A stretch of DNA of 64,000 bases from Actinomycetes bacterium (GCA_016861045.1 BOKP01000002.1:310001-374000), one strand, 5' to 3'; counted from the first letter of the stretch, positions 51,215 through 60,385 are shown. Notes: generated by a model not told the origin, from the sequence alone. Made by a program: numbers and translations.

Positions 51215-51861
51215 ACGACCACCGCCTCACCGAATCGGTGCTCGTTCCAGAGCCGGCCCAGGCGATGGGCCTCGGCAACGGTGAGCAGGAAGGCGTCGTC
51301 GTCCTCGCGCTCGGCGAGCCAGCGCTCCCCCGCGCTCTCGGAGACGAAGAAATGGACGTGATGGCAGAAGGCGGTCAACACGTCGGCGCCGAGGCCTTCC
51401 TCGGAGGCCAGCATCGAGACCACCGCATCAGGGTGCGAGATCTCGCTGACGCGCTCCGCGTCAACCGTGAAGGTGATTCTCTCCGCCGTCTGCCGGCAGG
51501 CGGATCTGACCCGAGCCGGCTTTCCGATCAGCGCCGGCATGAACAGCGTGTCCCAGGCGCACCAGGCGTAGAGGTCGACGCCGTCGACCTCGAAGCGATG
51601 GGGCATCTCGGCGATCGCGAGCCCCCAGAAGCCGACGACTCGTCCGTCCTCGTCGCGAAAGACGCCGGGCATCTCTTCGAGCCAGGCCTCGGCCTCCTCT
51701 AGCTGCACCCGGGAGGCCGCCGCCAGATCGGCGACCGGAACCGGTGATCCTGCGGACAGGAGGCGATAGGCCGAGAGGGCCAGCGAGCGACCGTCTCCGC
51801 GTAGCCGCTCCATCGACCGGGCGAGGACCCCGGCGACCCGGTCGGCAGTCTGTGCGCTCAC
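51211..51861 (-). CDS. merB: alkylmercury lyase
   Basis: 216 residues, GTG start. VDGVDLYAWCAWDTLFMP contains Cys101 and Asp104, and LTAFCHHVHFFVS contains Cys166, matching the Cys-Asp-Cys catalytic set of MerB; N-terminal helical domain complete. Known: cleaves the C-Hg bond of organomercurials, giving Hg2+ for a reductase. Stop overlaps the next gene; start overlaps the small transporter's stop. Confidence 0.92.
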   Translation of the reverse strand: MSAQTADRVAGVLARSMERLRGDGRSLALSAYRLLSAGSPVPVADLAAASRVQLEEAEAWLEEMPGVFRDEDGRVVGFWGLAIAEMPHRFEVDGVDLYAWCAWDTLFMPALIGKPARVRSACRQTAERITFTVDAERVSEISHPDAVVSMLASEEGLGADVLTAFCHHVHFFVSESAGERWLAEREDDDAFLLTVAEAHRLGRLWNEHRFGEAVVV

Positions 51862-52055
51862 GCGGCGGACCTCCTCGAGCTCGAGCGTCGGCGGAACGCG
51901 AGGGCGCCGAGCATCACCACGGCGACGATCCCACCGCCGACGCCGGCAAAGGCGACTACGGCCACGCCGCTGATCCCGGCGAGGAGGGCCGGCGCAACCG
52001 AGCAGCAGGCGACGACGGCGCCCAGCCCCAGGGCGGCCGGCAGCAGATCCCTCAT
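51858..52055 (-). CDS. small two-TM protein, MerF/MerT-like
   Basis: 65 residues. Two membrane helices; the first contains adjacent cysteines (GLGAVVACCSVAPALLAGISG), the arrangement that carries Hg2+ in MerF and MerT; basic end RRRSSSRRSAA. Coupled to the ArsR gene by TGATG and to merB by GTGA. Family by pattern; the periplasmic Cys pair of MerT is missing. Confidence 0.6.
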   Translation of the reverse strand: MRDLLPAALGLGAVVACCSVAPALLAGISGVAVVAFAGVGGGIVAVVMLGALAFRRRSSSRRSAA

Positions 52056-52423
52056 CAGCAGGCACCGCCCACTGTGCGGCAGGCCGCGACGTGCTCGGCG
52101 TTGTCGGCGAGCAGAGCCTGAGCGAGTCCCAGGATCTCCTCGACCCGGCCGTCAGCGATCCGGCAATAGACGGTCCTGTGCTCGCGGCGATCCTCGACGA
52201 ACCCGCACCAGCGCAGGCAACCCAGATGTTTGGAGACCTTCGGCTGCGGAAGCTCGAGCCGCTCGACCAGCTGTCCGACCGACAGCTCGCCATCGGCCTC
52301 CGCCAGGGCTTCGAGGATCTGAAGGCGGGTCGGGTCGCCGAGCGCCCGGAAGTACTTGGCGACGAGATCCGTGGGCGCGGGGTCAGCCCGGAGGCGAAAC
52401 GGGGCTTCCGCGGTCCTGCTCAT
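52055..52423 (-). CDS. ArsR-family mercury-type repressor
   Basis: 122 residues. Winged helix ALGDPTRLQILEALAEADGELS, LPQPKVSKHLGCLRWCGFVEDRR (Cys69, Cys73), YCRIADG, and a tail HVAACRTVGGAC with two more Cys. Known: in Streptomyces-type actinobacteria the mercury operon is controlled by an ArsR-like protein rather than classical MerR. First gene of the mercury operon; a dyad overlaps its start. Confidence 0.82.
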   Translation of the reverse strand: MSRTAEAPFRLRADPAPTDLVAKYFRALGDPTRLQILEALAEADGELSVGQLVERLELPQPKVSKHLGCLRWCGFVEDRREHRTVYCRIADGRVEEILGLAQALLADNAEHVAACRTVGGAC

Positions 52424-52442
52424 ATGCGGAAATTAGCATATG
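52421..52442 (-). promoter_or_regulatory. CATATGC-N8-GCATATG operator over the repressor start
   Basis: Perfect 7-bp arms at 52421-52427 and 52436-52442; the first arm contains the ATG of the ArsR-family gene. AT-rich against its surroundings. Typical shape of ArsR operators. Confidence 0.7.
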
Positions 52443-52564
52443 TACGAGCCGGAGCTTGGACCAGACGTGAACGGGCGCCTCGACGCGGGGTGTCCCGCCG
52501 CTCGCACAGACAATGGGACCTGTTTGGGACCACGAGCAGCCGCCGCTTCGGACTCCGAAAAGCA

Positions 52565-52592
52565 CGAAACCCCCGGATAACCAGGGGTTTCG
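52565..52592 (-). terminator. hairpin terminator after tRNA-Met
   Basis: CGAAACCCC, 10-nt loop, GGGGTTTCG: a 9-bp perfect stem 6 bp downstream of the tRNA 3' end; followed on the minus strand by TGCTTTTCGG. Confidence 0.7.
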
Positions 52593-52597
52593 TTGAA

Positions 52598-52671
52598 TAG
52601 CGGGGGCAGGATTTGAACCTGCGACCTCCGGGTTATGAGCCCGGCGAGCTACCTGACTGCTCCACCCCGCG
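52598..52671 (-). tRNA. tRNA-fMet (anticodon CAT)
   Basis: 74 nt without CCA: 5' CGCGGGG, D-arm GGAGCAGTCAGGTAGCTC, anticodon stem-loop CCGGGCTCATAACCCGG with the three G-C pairs of initiators, T-arm GCAGG-TTCAAAT-CCTGC, 3' CCCCGCT-A. The first acceptor position is an unpaired C-T, another initiator mark. The 3' CCA is not encoded. Direct repeat partner of 2093-2119. Confidence 0.92.
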
Positions 52672-52740
52672 GCGGTCGGTTGAGGATAGCAGTGGCCGGA
52701 GGGCGGGCGGGGGTGTCGGGGGAGGTCCGGGCGCGGGTGT

Positions 52741-54096
52741 TCAACGGGGAGCCCGGGCGTGGATCGCGGGGGGGTCGGGGCGGAGGGTCCCCTCGGGGTC
52801 GCAGCGCTGGCGGATGGATTCGAGGCGGGTGGCTCGCTCGTCGGCGCCGCCCGTGGCGGAGCGATACGGTTCCGGGCGGGGGGCGAGGAAGCCCGGGTGG
52901 GCGGTGGCGAGGGTGTAGGGCTCGAGCGCGGCGGCGATGCCGTCCACCCAGTCGATCGCGCCACGATCGAGGCTCTCCACGGGCGGCCAGAGGCCGAAGC
53001 ACCGGTAGGCCCAGGGCGCATCGGGGATCCGTAGCGCCATCGCGTCGGGGTCGAGGCGCTCCAGCGCGCCGCCGAGCGGCTGCAGGAGGAGATGGGACAG
53101 CGCCGCGGCGGGGCGGTTGGCTGCCGCGATCACGCGCTCGAGGGCCTCGTCGGGGAGCTCGCGCAGGTAGCCGCCGCGGAGGTGGACGCGCGAGCCGTGG
53201 GGGTTGCGGACGTCGAAGAGGTGCTGGAGCGCCGTGTACTCGTTCGGGGCGACCGCGTCGATCGAGGGGCCGAGTGCGCGGAGCGGCGCGACGGCCTCCT
53301 CCCCGTTCGCGACCGACCCCGCGAAGGCGACCACCGCCGAGCAGGCGCCGCCGATGCCGGCGCCGAGCATGAGGGCGCCGCCGAGCTCGTCGGGCCCGTG
53401 CTCGAGCAGGTCACGGAAGGCGCCGCCGACCTCGAGCGCCCGCTCGCGGGGGAAGCCGAGAAAGCCCGAGAGCAGGGTCGGGTCGAGCGGGTGCAGCCGC
53501 AGCTCGAGCTCGGTGACGACGCCGAAGCCCCCTGCACCGCCGCGAAGCGCCCAGAGCAGGTCGGGGTCCTCGTCGCCGGCACGCGCGGTCCTCCCGCCGG
53601 CGAGCACGACCTCGGCGCCGACCACGCCGGCGCAGGTCGGCCCGAGCGCCCGCTCGAGCCAGCCGCTGCCGCCGGCGAGCGCGACGCCCGCGACCCCGAG
53701 CCGGGGCACGCGCGCACCGGTCACCGCGAGCCCGTGCTCCTGAGCCGCCGCGTCGAGCTCGCGCCAGGTGGCGCCGCCGCCGACCCGCACGGTCGCCGCC
53801 TCGGGATCGATCGCGACCCGGTCGAGCGGTCCCACATCGACGACCAGGCCGGCGTCGAGCGTCGCCAGGTCGGAGGTGCCGCCGCCGCGGACGGCGACCG
53901 GCAGCCCCCGCTCGGCACCTGCCGCGAGCGCCGCGACGACGTCCTCGCGGGATGCGCAGCGGGCGATCGCCAGCGGCCGGCGGTCGATCCGCGCGTTGAA
54001 GACGGAGCGGAGCCGGTCGTAGCCGGGGTCGCCGGCGACGACCACCTCGCCCTCGATCCGCGCGCGCAGCGCCGCCGCTAGCCCGTCCTCAGCCAT
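52741..54096 (-). CDS. FAD-binding (BBE/PCMH-type) oxidoreductase
   Basis: 451 residues. VFNARIDRRPLAIARCASREDV, then PVAVRGGGTSDLATLDAGLVVDVG (the His of the usual GGGHS, which often binds FAD covalently, is Thr here), LGVAGVALAGGSGWLERALG and WALRGGAGGFGVVTELELRL. Known: oxidises alcohols, sugars or amines with O2. Last of the flavoprotein-TatA operon. The 5' part is complete. Confidence 0.8.
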   Translation of the reverse strand: MAEDGLAAALRARIEGEVVVAGDPGYDRLRSVFNARIDRRPLAIARCASREDVVAALAAGAERGLPVAVRGGGTSDLATLDAGLVVDVGPLDRVAIDPEAATVRVGGGATWRELDAAAQEHGLAVTGARVPRLGVAGVALAGGSGWLERALGPTCAGVVGAEVVLAGGRTARAGDEDPDLLWALRGGAGGFGVVTELELRLHPLDPTLLSGFLGFPRERALEVGGAFRDLLEHGPDELGGALMLGAGIGGACSAVVAFAGSVANGEEAVAPLRALGPSIDAVAPNEYTALQHLFDVRNPHGSRVHLRGGYLRELPDEALERVIAAANRPAAALSHLLLQPLGGALERLDPDAMALRIPDAPWAYRCFGLWPPVESLDRGAIDWVDGIAAALEPYTLATAHPGFLAPRPEPYRSATGGADERATRLESIRQRCDPEGTLRPDPPAIHARAPR

Positions 54097-54114
54097 CGCC
54101 CGCCCGGCGGCGCT

Positions 54115-54282
54115 TCAGGTCGAGGATGAAGGCGGCTCCTCCGGCTTCGCCGCGACCGCGCCCTTGAACTCGCGCAGGCCGCGCCCGGCCGAGCGCCCGA
54201 GCTCGGGCAGGCGCTTGGGCCCGAAGACCACGAGCGCGATCAGGACGACGATCGCGATCTCGAGCGGGCCGATGGTCGGCAT
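54115..54282 (-). CDS. tatA: TatA-type twin-arginine translocase subunit
   Basis: 55 residues. MPTIGPLEIAIVVLIALVVF, then GPKRLPELGRSAGRGLREFKGAV (amphipathic helix after the FGP hinge), acidic end. Known: TatA forms the protein-conducting part of the Tat pathway. It lies 12 bp after a gene with a twin-arginine signal peptide, as if dedicated to it. Confidence 0.88.
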   Translation of the reverse strand: MPTIGPLEIAIVVLIALVVFGPKRLPELGRSAGRGLREFKGAVAAKPEEPPSSST

Positions 54283-54294
54283 CGCGGCCGCCCC

Positions 54295-56535
54295 CTAGCG
54301 ACCGGGCAGGTCCTGGACCGCCCGGTAGGCCTCGTTGATGGCGCTGTGGGTGTAGGCGAACGCCTCCGAGTCGGCGTTGGCGATCGCCACGTTCTTGTAG
54401 GGCTGGCGCCCGGCGTACTGGGGCTGGCCCTCGACCGGCCCGTACGCCGACGGGTCGAACACCGAGCTGAGCTCGTGGGCGTAGCCGTAGTTCCAGCGGT
54501 TGATCTTCCAGTCGTGGATGTCGCGCTCGGGATCGAAGTCGCCGCCCTCCTTGTTGACGGTGCGGTCGATCAGGTCGATGACCGAGTCCTCGAGATCCGC
54601 CCAGCTCAGCTCCTTGAGCATCTGCTGCCCGGTCGAGTAGGCGAACAGCTGCGGCATCGCGTCCGGGTGGTTGGGGACGACCGAGAACGACAGCTGCGCG
54701 GGCGCGGCGGGCGGGCTGTTCGGCGTCGGGCCGTAGTACTTGCCCGGGGTCGCGTTCGGGCCGAACCCGGCGCCGGCGGAGACGCTGAAGCTGTCCCAGA
54801 ACAGGCTCGTGCCGCGCGGGCTCACGCTCGACAGCTTCGCGTCGGCGAACGCCTGCCAGTTGTTGAGCCCGGCCCGGCCGTAGATCAGCGGCACCTTGCG
54901 CGCGTAGCAGAGGCCCTCGACCTGCTTCTTCGGCAGGCCGTCGACGACGTGGGCGGTGACGCGGTTCCAGCACGCCATGATCACGTGCCTGGCCCAGACG
55001 CGCCGGCCCTTCTTGCCCTTCGGCTTGCGGCCACCCGGCACCGGGTTGAGGACGTAGTCGACGGGCGAGTAACCGCGGCGCTCGTGGCACGGCTTGACCC
55101 GGAAGACCGTGCTGTTGAGCCGGATCCGGAGGTCGTTGGAAGGCCGGTCGAGCTGGTCGTAGCGGGTCTCGGCCTTGAGGATGCTGAGCTGGTCCGGACG
55201 CATCGGCCCGTCGCCGACGTCGACGTTCGGGAACGCGTTCGGGATCAGCTTGCTCAGCGCCAGCCGCAGCAGCGAGATGTTGCCGTCGGGCCAGGCGACG
55301 AACGCCCCCGTGTCGGTCCGCGAGTCCTGGTAGGGGGTCCGCCCGATCCCGGCGAGCTCGATGCCCTCGGTGTCGCCGAGCCCGACGCCGTCGGGGAACC
55401 CGGGCCGGCCGAGGATCCAGCAGTCGGCCGCTCCGACCGCCTGGCCGCCGGTCCCGAGCAGGCTGCCAGAACCGCGCCAGTACTCGGCGTAGAAGGCCTC
55501 GTCGTTGACCCCGACGTGGTCCTGCAGGTACTGCTTGTAGGTGATCGACGTCAGGTACGCCCGCTTCTGCTCCTGGGTCAGCGGCGCGCCCGGGGCGTTG
55601 GCGAGGAAGTCCTCGTCGGCGGTCTGCACGCGCAGGATCGCCGCCTTCGCCGCGGCTGAGTAGGGCGTGCGGTCGAGGAAAGCGGTCCAGCCCTCCGGGG
55701 TCGAGGGCTCGAGCCCGGCATAGGGGCCGACGTTGCGCCCCGCGACGACGTGGTCGGAGCCGAAGTCGGCGGCCGCGAACAGCAGCCTCTGGTAGAGGCC
55801 GAAGGAGCTCGGGATGCCGCTGGCGCCGCCGCGCTCCCAGAGCGTGTCGTCGCTGTAGTTGACGCCCGCCCAGTCGAGGAAGTCGAGTGCCGGCTGCCCG
55901 TAGGAGCCGGGGATCCCGGACGGCCCGTCCTGGTTCCAGGTGCCGATGCTGTCGAGGTTCACGGTGCCGCCGTTGCGCAGCGTCAGCACGTCCCTGCCGC
56001 CGTCGGCGGCGTTCGGGATGTGGAACTCGTTGCGGTGCGAGTGCCCGCCGATGTCGGGCAGCGCGTCGACGATCAGGATCTTCTTGTCGGGGCCGAAGCG
56101 GTCCCGGTAGGACTTGGCGGCGGCGATGCCGCTCGCGCCGGCGCCGACGATCACGCAGTCGTACTTCTCCCCCGTGTCGTGGACCGGGACGTTGATGCCC
56201 GGGCCGCCCTTGGTCGAGTGGATCTGCGACGGCTTCGACGGCGGCGGGCCGTCGATCTTGACCGTCTTCCTGATCACCGAATCGGGCAGGCCCGTGAACG
56301 GGTCGTTGAAGCTCGGCGGGTAGTAGTCGGGGGGAAGGCCGGGGTCGCCGCCCCCGCCCTTCGAGCGGGCCATCGCCTGCGCCCCCGTCAGGTGCGGGAA
56401 CGCGGCCGCCGTCGCGAGCCCGGCGGCGCTGATCGCCGCCCCGTCGAGGAAGTCGCGACGGGTAATCCCGTCCTTCTTCTCCCGCCGCTCGCGCTCGTCG
56501 CTGTACCGCCGCCTGTCGCTCGGGCCACCGCTCAC
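54295..56535 (-). CDS. Tat-exported FAD-dependent oxidoreductase, spermidine-dehydrogenase-like
   Basis: 746 residues from GTG 56535 with AAGGAG upstream. Twin-arginine signal ITRRDFLDGAAISAAGLATA. FAD-binding CVIVGAGASGIAAAKSYRD, LPDIGGHSHRNEFHIPN (the GGHxxRNEF of SpdH-type enzymes), and a long C-terminal domain. Known: SpdH oxidises spermidine in the envelope. The substrate here is inferred from the motif and not certain. Operon with TatA and an FAD oxidase. Confidence 0.75.
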   Translation of the reverse strand: MSGGPSDRRRYSDERERREKKDGITRRDFLDGAAISAAGLATAAAFPHLTGAQAMARSKGGGGDPGLPPDYYPPSFNDPFTGLPDSVIRKTVKIDGPPPSKPSQIHSTKGGPGINVPVHDTGEKYDCVIVGAGASGIAAAKSYRDRFGPDKKILIVDALPDIGGHSHRNEFHIPNAADGGRDVLTLRNGGTVNLDSIGTWNQDGPSGIPGSYGQPALDFLDWAGVNYSDDTLWERGGASGIPSSFGLYQRLLFAAADFGSDHVVAGRNVGPYAGLEPSTPEGWTAFLDRTPYSAAAKAAILRVQTADEDFLANAPGAPLTQEQKRAYLTSITYKQYLQDHVGVNDEAFYAEYWRGSGSLLGTGGQAVGAADCWILGRPGFPDGVGLGDTEGIELAGIGRTPYQDSRTDTGAFVAWPDGNISLLRLALSKLIPNAFPNVDVGDGPMRPDQLSILKAETRYDQLDRPSNDLRIRLNSTVFRVKPCHERRGYSPVDYVLNPVPGGRKPKGKKGRRVWARHVIMACWNRVTAHVVDGLPKKQVEGLCYARKVPLIYGRAGLNNWQAFADAKLSSVSPRGTSLFWDSFSVSAGAGFGPNATPGKYYGPTPNSPPAAPAQLSFSVVPNHPDAMPQLFAYSTGQQMLKELSWADLEDSVIDLIDRTVNKEGGDFDPERDIHDWKINRWNYGYAHELSSVFDPSAYGPVEGQPQYAGRQPYKNVAIANADSEAFAYTHSAINEAYRAVQDLPGR

Positions 56536-56696
56536 CGGACGCTCCTTCTCTCCTGATTGTCGAACGGGCTCGAGGAACCCCCTCGGCGATGGGCGAAACC
56601 AACCACGCGGGAAGCGTCCTGTCAACGGACATTCGTGACATACGCGAGCCCGTCCGTTGTCCGGAGCGGAGTACCGTGGCCGGCCGTGGCGGCGGC

Positions 56697-57260
56697 TCAG
56701 CGCCGCCGGGCCAGCTCCTTCGGCTTGACGAAGGCGGCGAGGCGGGCGCAGCCGGGCTCGAGGTCGGGCCAGGGACGGTCGAGCTCGAGGGTGGCGAGGG
56801 CGGCCGTGGGGAACTTCGCCTCGAGCTCGGCGAGGCGAGCGCCGCTGGCGGCGAGGGTGGTGGCGAGGTCGCCGATCCCGGGCTGGTGGCCGATCAGCAT
56901 CACGCTCTCGGGTTCGGCGAGGTTGCGCTGACCGGCTCGTGGAGCCGGTTTCTGCAACGTCGCGGCCTGGAGGTGGCGGAGGAGGTCGATCAGGGACGCG
57001 GCCGACGCCTCGTAGATCGCCGCCTCGTACTCGATCCGGGGCGGGGCGGCGAAGCCGTCACGGACGCCCTCGAGCGTCCGCCGGGCGCGGACGGCGGTCG
57101 AGCAGAGGACGAGGTCGGGGGCGATCGCCTGCCGGCGCAGGTGGTCGGCGACCACGGCGCAGGCACGGATGCCGCGCGGGGCGAGCGGGCGGTCGTGGTC
57201 GTGCAGGGTCGGCGTCTCCCAGCTCGACTTCGCGTGACGGAGGAGGTAGAGGGTGGGCAC
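56697..57260 (-). CDS. SixA-type histidine phosphatase
   Basis: 187 residues. LYLLRHAKSSWETPTLHDHDRPLAPRG (catalytic RHAKS), LVLCSTAVRARRT, SVMLIGHQPGIGDLA (second catalytic His). Known: SixA-like branch of the histidine phosphatase superfamily, acting on phosphohistidine or small phosphates. The 161 bp upstream to the flavoprotein gene holds no other feature I can support. Confidence 0.85.
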   Translation of the reverse strand: MPTLYLLRHAKSSWETPTLHDHDRPLAPRGIRACAVVADHLRRQAIAPDLVLCSTAVRARRTLEGVRDGFAAPPRIEYEAAIYEASAASLIDLLRHLQAATLQKPAPRAGQRNLAEPESVMLIGHQPGIGDLATTLAASGARLAELEAKFPTAALATLELDRPWPDLEPGCARLAAFVKPKELARRR

Positions 57261-57273
57261 GGCTCTCCCGCGC

Positions 57274-58599
57274 TCAGCCGGTGACCGCGAACAGGCGCCA
57301 CTCGCCGGGGGCGCCCTTGAGCTCGTGGGCGCCGCGGGGCTCGAACCCGATGCCGGAGCCGACGACGAGCTCGCGGACGGTGCTCGACACGAGGATCTCC
57401 CCCTCCCCGGCGAGGGCGCCGACGCGGGCGCCGATGTTGACCGCCATGCCGCCGACGTCGCCGCCGATCGTCTCGACCTCGCCGCTGTGGATCCCGGATC
57501 TGACCGCGAGACCGCTCGTAACGAGCGAGTCGCGGATCGCGATCGCGCAGCGGATCGCCCGGGCCGGGCCGTCGAAGGTCGCGAGGAAGCCGTCGCCGGT
57601 CGTCTTCACCTCGTCGCCGCGGTGGACCGCCAGCGCCTGGCGCACGGTCGCGTCGTGGCGCTCGAGCAGGTCCCGCCAGCGGCGGTCGCCGAGCCGGGCC
57701 GCGGTCTCGGTCGAGCCGACGATGTCGGTGAACAGCACCGTCGCGAGCGAGCGCTCGACGCCGTGGGTGCCGCGGCTGCCGACCAGGAACTCCTCGACCT
57801 CGTCGATCAGGTCGTCGCCGCCGATCGCGGGGATGTGGTCGGCGCCCTCGAGCTCGACATAGCGGGCCTCGGCGATGTGCTCGGCGAGGTAGCGGGCCTG
57901 CCGCTCCAGCACGACGCGGTCGTCGCGGCGGTGGATGACCAGCGTCGGGACCGCGATCGCCGGCAGCGCCGGGCGGACGTCGATCTCGCGATAGAGGTCC
58001 ATCAGGTCGATCGCTCCCCTGGGGCTCGTCCCCTGGCGCAGCAGCCGCGCCCACCAGCGAGCGAAGTCGGCGTTGCCGAGCTCGCTCGGCGCCCAGAGGT
58101 CGACGCCGACCGGCCCTCCCCACTCGGAGCGGACCCGCTCCGCCCAGCGGTCGAAGGCGTCGCCGGGGACGCCCTCCGGATAGTCGGGCGCCGCCAGCAT
58201 CCGCGCGAAGGTCCCGTAGAGGACGAGGGAGACGACCCGTCCGGGGTGGGTGGCGGCGTAGAGCGCCGACATCGGGCCGCCCTCGGAGATCCCGAGGATC
58301 GCCGCCCGCTCGGCCCCGACCGCGTCCATGACCGCGCCGAGGTCGTCCATCGACTGCTCCAGCGTCGGCGGGCGCCCGGGCCGGTCCGAAAGCCCCTGCC
58401 CGCGCTTGTCGAAGACGGCGACCCGCGAGAACGAGGCGAGCCGGCGCAGGAAGCGGCGCAGGGTCGGCTCCTCCCACCAGAGCTCGACGTGGGAGACGAA
58501 GCCGGGCACGAAGACGAGGTCGAGCGGGCCCTCCCCGTGAACCTGGTAGGCGATGCTGGTGCCGTCGGGCGAGGTCGCGTATCGGGTCCTGGCCTCCAT
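57274..58599 (-). CDS. alpha/beta-hydrolase-adenylate cyclase fusion
   Basis: 441 residues. Alpha/beta-hydrolase N-terminal part (GTSIAYQVHGEGPLDLVFVPG, FDKRGQGLSD, nucleophile elbow LGISEGGPMSALYA, VIHRRDDRVV, ADHIPAIGGD) and C-terminal class III cyclase (ATVLFTDIVGSTETAARLGD, TTGDGFLATFDGP, VNIGARVGALAGEGE). Known: such fusions are common in Actinobacteria; the hydrolase part probably senses a ligand. Intact copy of the pseudogene at 3173-3885. Confidence 0.9.
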   Translation of the reverse strand: MEARTRYATSPDGTSIAYQVHGEGPLDLVFVPGFVSHVELWWEEPTLRRFLRRLASFSRVAVFDKRGQGLSDRPGRPPTLEQSMDDLGAVMDAVGAERAAILGISEGGPMSALYAATHPGRVVSLVLYGTFARMLAAPDYPEGVPGDAFDRWAERVRSEWGGPVGVDLWAPSELGNADFARWWARLLRQGTSPRGAIDLMDLYREIDVRPALPAIAVPTLVIHRRDDRVVLERQARYLAEHIAEARYVELEGADHIPAIGGDDLIDEVEEFLVGSRGTHGVERSLATVLFTDIVGSTETAARLGDRRWRDLLERHDATVRQALAVHRGDEVKTTGDGFLATFDGPARAIRCAIAIRDSLVTSGLAVRSGIHSGEVETIGGDVGGMAVNIGARVGALAGEGEILVSSTVRELVVGSGIGFEPRGAHELKGAPGEWRLFAVTG

Positions 58600-58689
58600 C
58601 GCTTCGGGCCGACTGTAGCGGTGGGGGCATCGGCTGAGACCGGCTCGGGGGGTCGGCGGGAGGCCGCCCAGCGTCTACGATCCGCGGCC

Positions 58690-59619
58690 GTGCGAGTCGC
58701 CGCGATCGACATCGGGACGAACTCGACGAGGCTGCTCGTCGCCGACGTCGTCGCCGGCGAGATCGCCCCGGTCCGGCGCGAGTCGCAGGTGACCGGGCTC
58801 GGCCGCGGGGTCGAGATCTCGGGCCGGCTCTCAACCGAGGCGCTCGAGGGCGTCTTCGCCGCGATCGGCGATTACCTGGCGATCATCCGCGAGCTCGAGG
58901 CGGCCGGGACGTTCGCGTTCGCGACCAGCGCCGCCCGCGACGCGAGCAACTCCGGCGCGTTCCTGGCCGAGCTGCGGGAGCGGTTCGCGCTCGACGCGAC
59001 GATCCTCGACGGCGAGCGGGAGGCGATGCTGACCTACCTCGGCGCCCGCGACGGATGCCGCCACGGGGCCACGATGGTGATCGACATCGGCGGCGGCTCG
59101 ACCGAGATCGTCGTCGGCTCCGGCGCCGAGCCGTCATTCCACACCTCGCTGCAGCTCGGCGTCGTCCGCCACACCGAGCGCCACCTGCACACCGACCCCC
59201 CGCAGACGAACGAGCTCGAGTCGCTCGCCGAGGACGTCGGCGAGGCGATCGCCGCCGAGCTCGCCGCCCGCCCGGGGATCGGCGCCGGCTGCGGCATCGC
59301 CGTCGCCGGGACGCCGGCGATCCTGGCGGCGATGGACCTCGGCCTCGAGCGGGTCGAGCCCGACCGGATCGAGGGCCACGTGCTCGAGCTCGCTGCCGTC
59401 CAGAGGCTCTGCTCGCGGATCGCGTCGCTGCCGCTGGCCGAGCGTCGCGAGCTTCGCGGCATGGACCCCGACCGGGCGCCGACGATCGTCGCCGGTGTGA
59501 TCATCCTGATCAAGGCGATGCGGGCCTTCGCGCTGCAGCGGATCACCGTCTCCCAGCGCGACATCCTCTACGGCGCGGTGCTGCGCGCGGCCGAGCGGCG
59601 GGCGGCGGCCGCGGGCTGA
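58690..59619 (+). CDS. ppx: Ppx/GppA exopolyphosphatase family protein
   Basis: 309 residues, GTG start. ASKHA motifs VRVAAIDIGTNSTRLLVADV, FATSAARDASNSGAFLAEL, TMVIDIGGGSTEIVVG and the helical end. Known: hydrolyses polyphosphate or pppGpp; this short actinobacterial form is usually Ppx2-like. Divergent from the hydrolase-cyclase gene. Confidence 0.9.
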   Translation: MRVAAIDIGTNSTRLLVADVVAGEIAPVRRESQVTGLGRGVEISGRLSTEALEGVFAAIGDYLAIIRELEAAGTFAFATSAARDASNSGAFLAELRERFALDATILDGEREAMLTYLGARDGCRHGATMVIDIGGGSTEIVVGSGAEPSFHTSLQLGVVRHTERHLHTDPPQTNELESLAEDVGEAIAAELAARPGIGAGCGIAVAGTPAILAAMDLGLERVEPDRIEGHVLELAAVQRLCSRIASLPLAERRELRGMDPDRAPTIVAGVIILIKAMRAFALQRITVSQRDILYGAVLRAAERRAAAAG

Positions 59620-59716
59620 GGCGGGGCGCCGCACGCCCGCCGAGCCGCTCGCCACCTCGTCGAGCCAAGGAAGGGGTCGGCCGGGGTGAGCCCGCCGGCC
59701 CGGTCTCACGCTCGCC

Positions 59717-60337
59717 TCAGGGCGCGAGGCGGGTGCGGGACCAGCGATCGCCGGCGCGCTCGTAGCGAAAGCGGTCGTGGAGGCGGCCGACCTGCCCCTG
59801 CCAGAACTCGATCGCCTCGGGGACGACGCGGAAGCCGCCCCAGTGCGAAGGGCGGGGAACGTCGGCGCCGGCGAAGCGGGCCTCGATCTCGGCGACGCGG
59901 CGGTCGAGCTCGGCCCGCTCGCCGATCGGGCGGCTCTGCGGGCTCGCCCAGGCGCCGATCCTGCTCGCCCGCTCGCGGGTCGCGAAGTACTCGTCCGACT
60001 CGGCCGGGTCGAGGCGCTCGACCGGGCCCCGGACCCGGACCTGGCGGTCGAGCTCGCGCCAGTAGAAGACGAGCGCGGCCGCGGGGCGGGCGGCGAGCTG
60101 GCCGCCCTTCGCCGACCGCTCGTTGGTGAAGAAGCGGAAGCCGCGCTCGTCGAAGCCCTTGAGCAGGACCATCCGCGCGTCGGGGGCCCCATCGTCGCCG
60201 GCGGTGGCGAGGCAGACCGCCTCGGCCAGCGGCAGCTCCGCGGCGGCGAGCTCGAACCAGGCGGCGAAGAGCTCGATCGGATCGTCGCGCAGGTCGGCCC
60301 CGGTGAACGGCGGCATGTCGGGACGCGGCTTCGGCAT
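59717..60337 (-). CDS. pdxH: pyridoxamine 5'-phosphate oxidase
   Basis: 206 residues. ADLRDDPIELFAAWFELAAA, DARMVLLKGFDERGFRFFTN (FMN/PLP binding), ALVFYWRELDRQVRVRGPVERL, ASPQSRPI, and PSHWGGFRVVPEAIEFWQG with the final RLHDRFRYERAGDRW. Known: makes pyridoxal phosphate from PNP/PMP with O2. Converges with ppx. Confidence 0.93.
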   Translation of the reverse strand: MPKPRPDMPPFTGADLRDDPIELFAAWFELAAAELPLAEAVCLATAGDDGAPDARMVLLKGFDERGFRFFTNERSAKGGQLAARPAAALVFYWRELDRQVRVRGPVERLDPAESDEYFATRERASRIGAWASPQSRPIGERAELDRRVAEIEARFAGADVPRPSHWGGFRVVPEAIEFWQGQVGRLHDRFRYERAGDRWSRTRLAP

Positions 60338-60385
60338 CGGCGCGGACTCTAAGCGCCGCGGTGGCCGCTCAGTAGGGTGGCGGCC

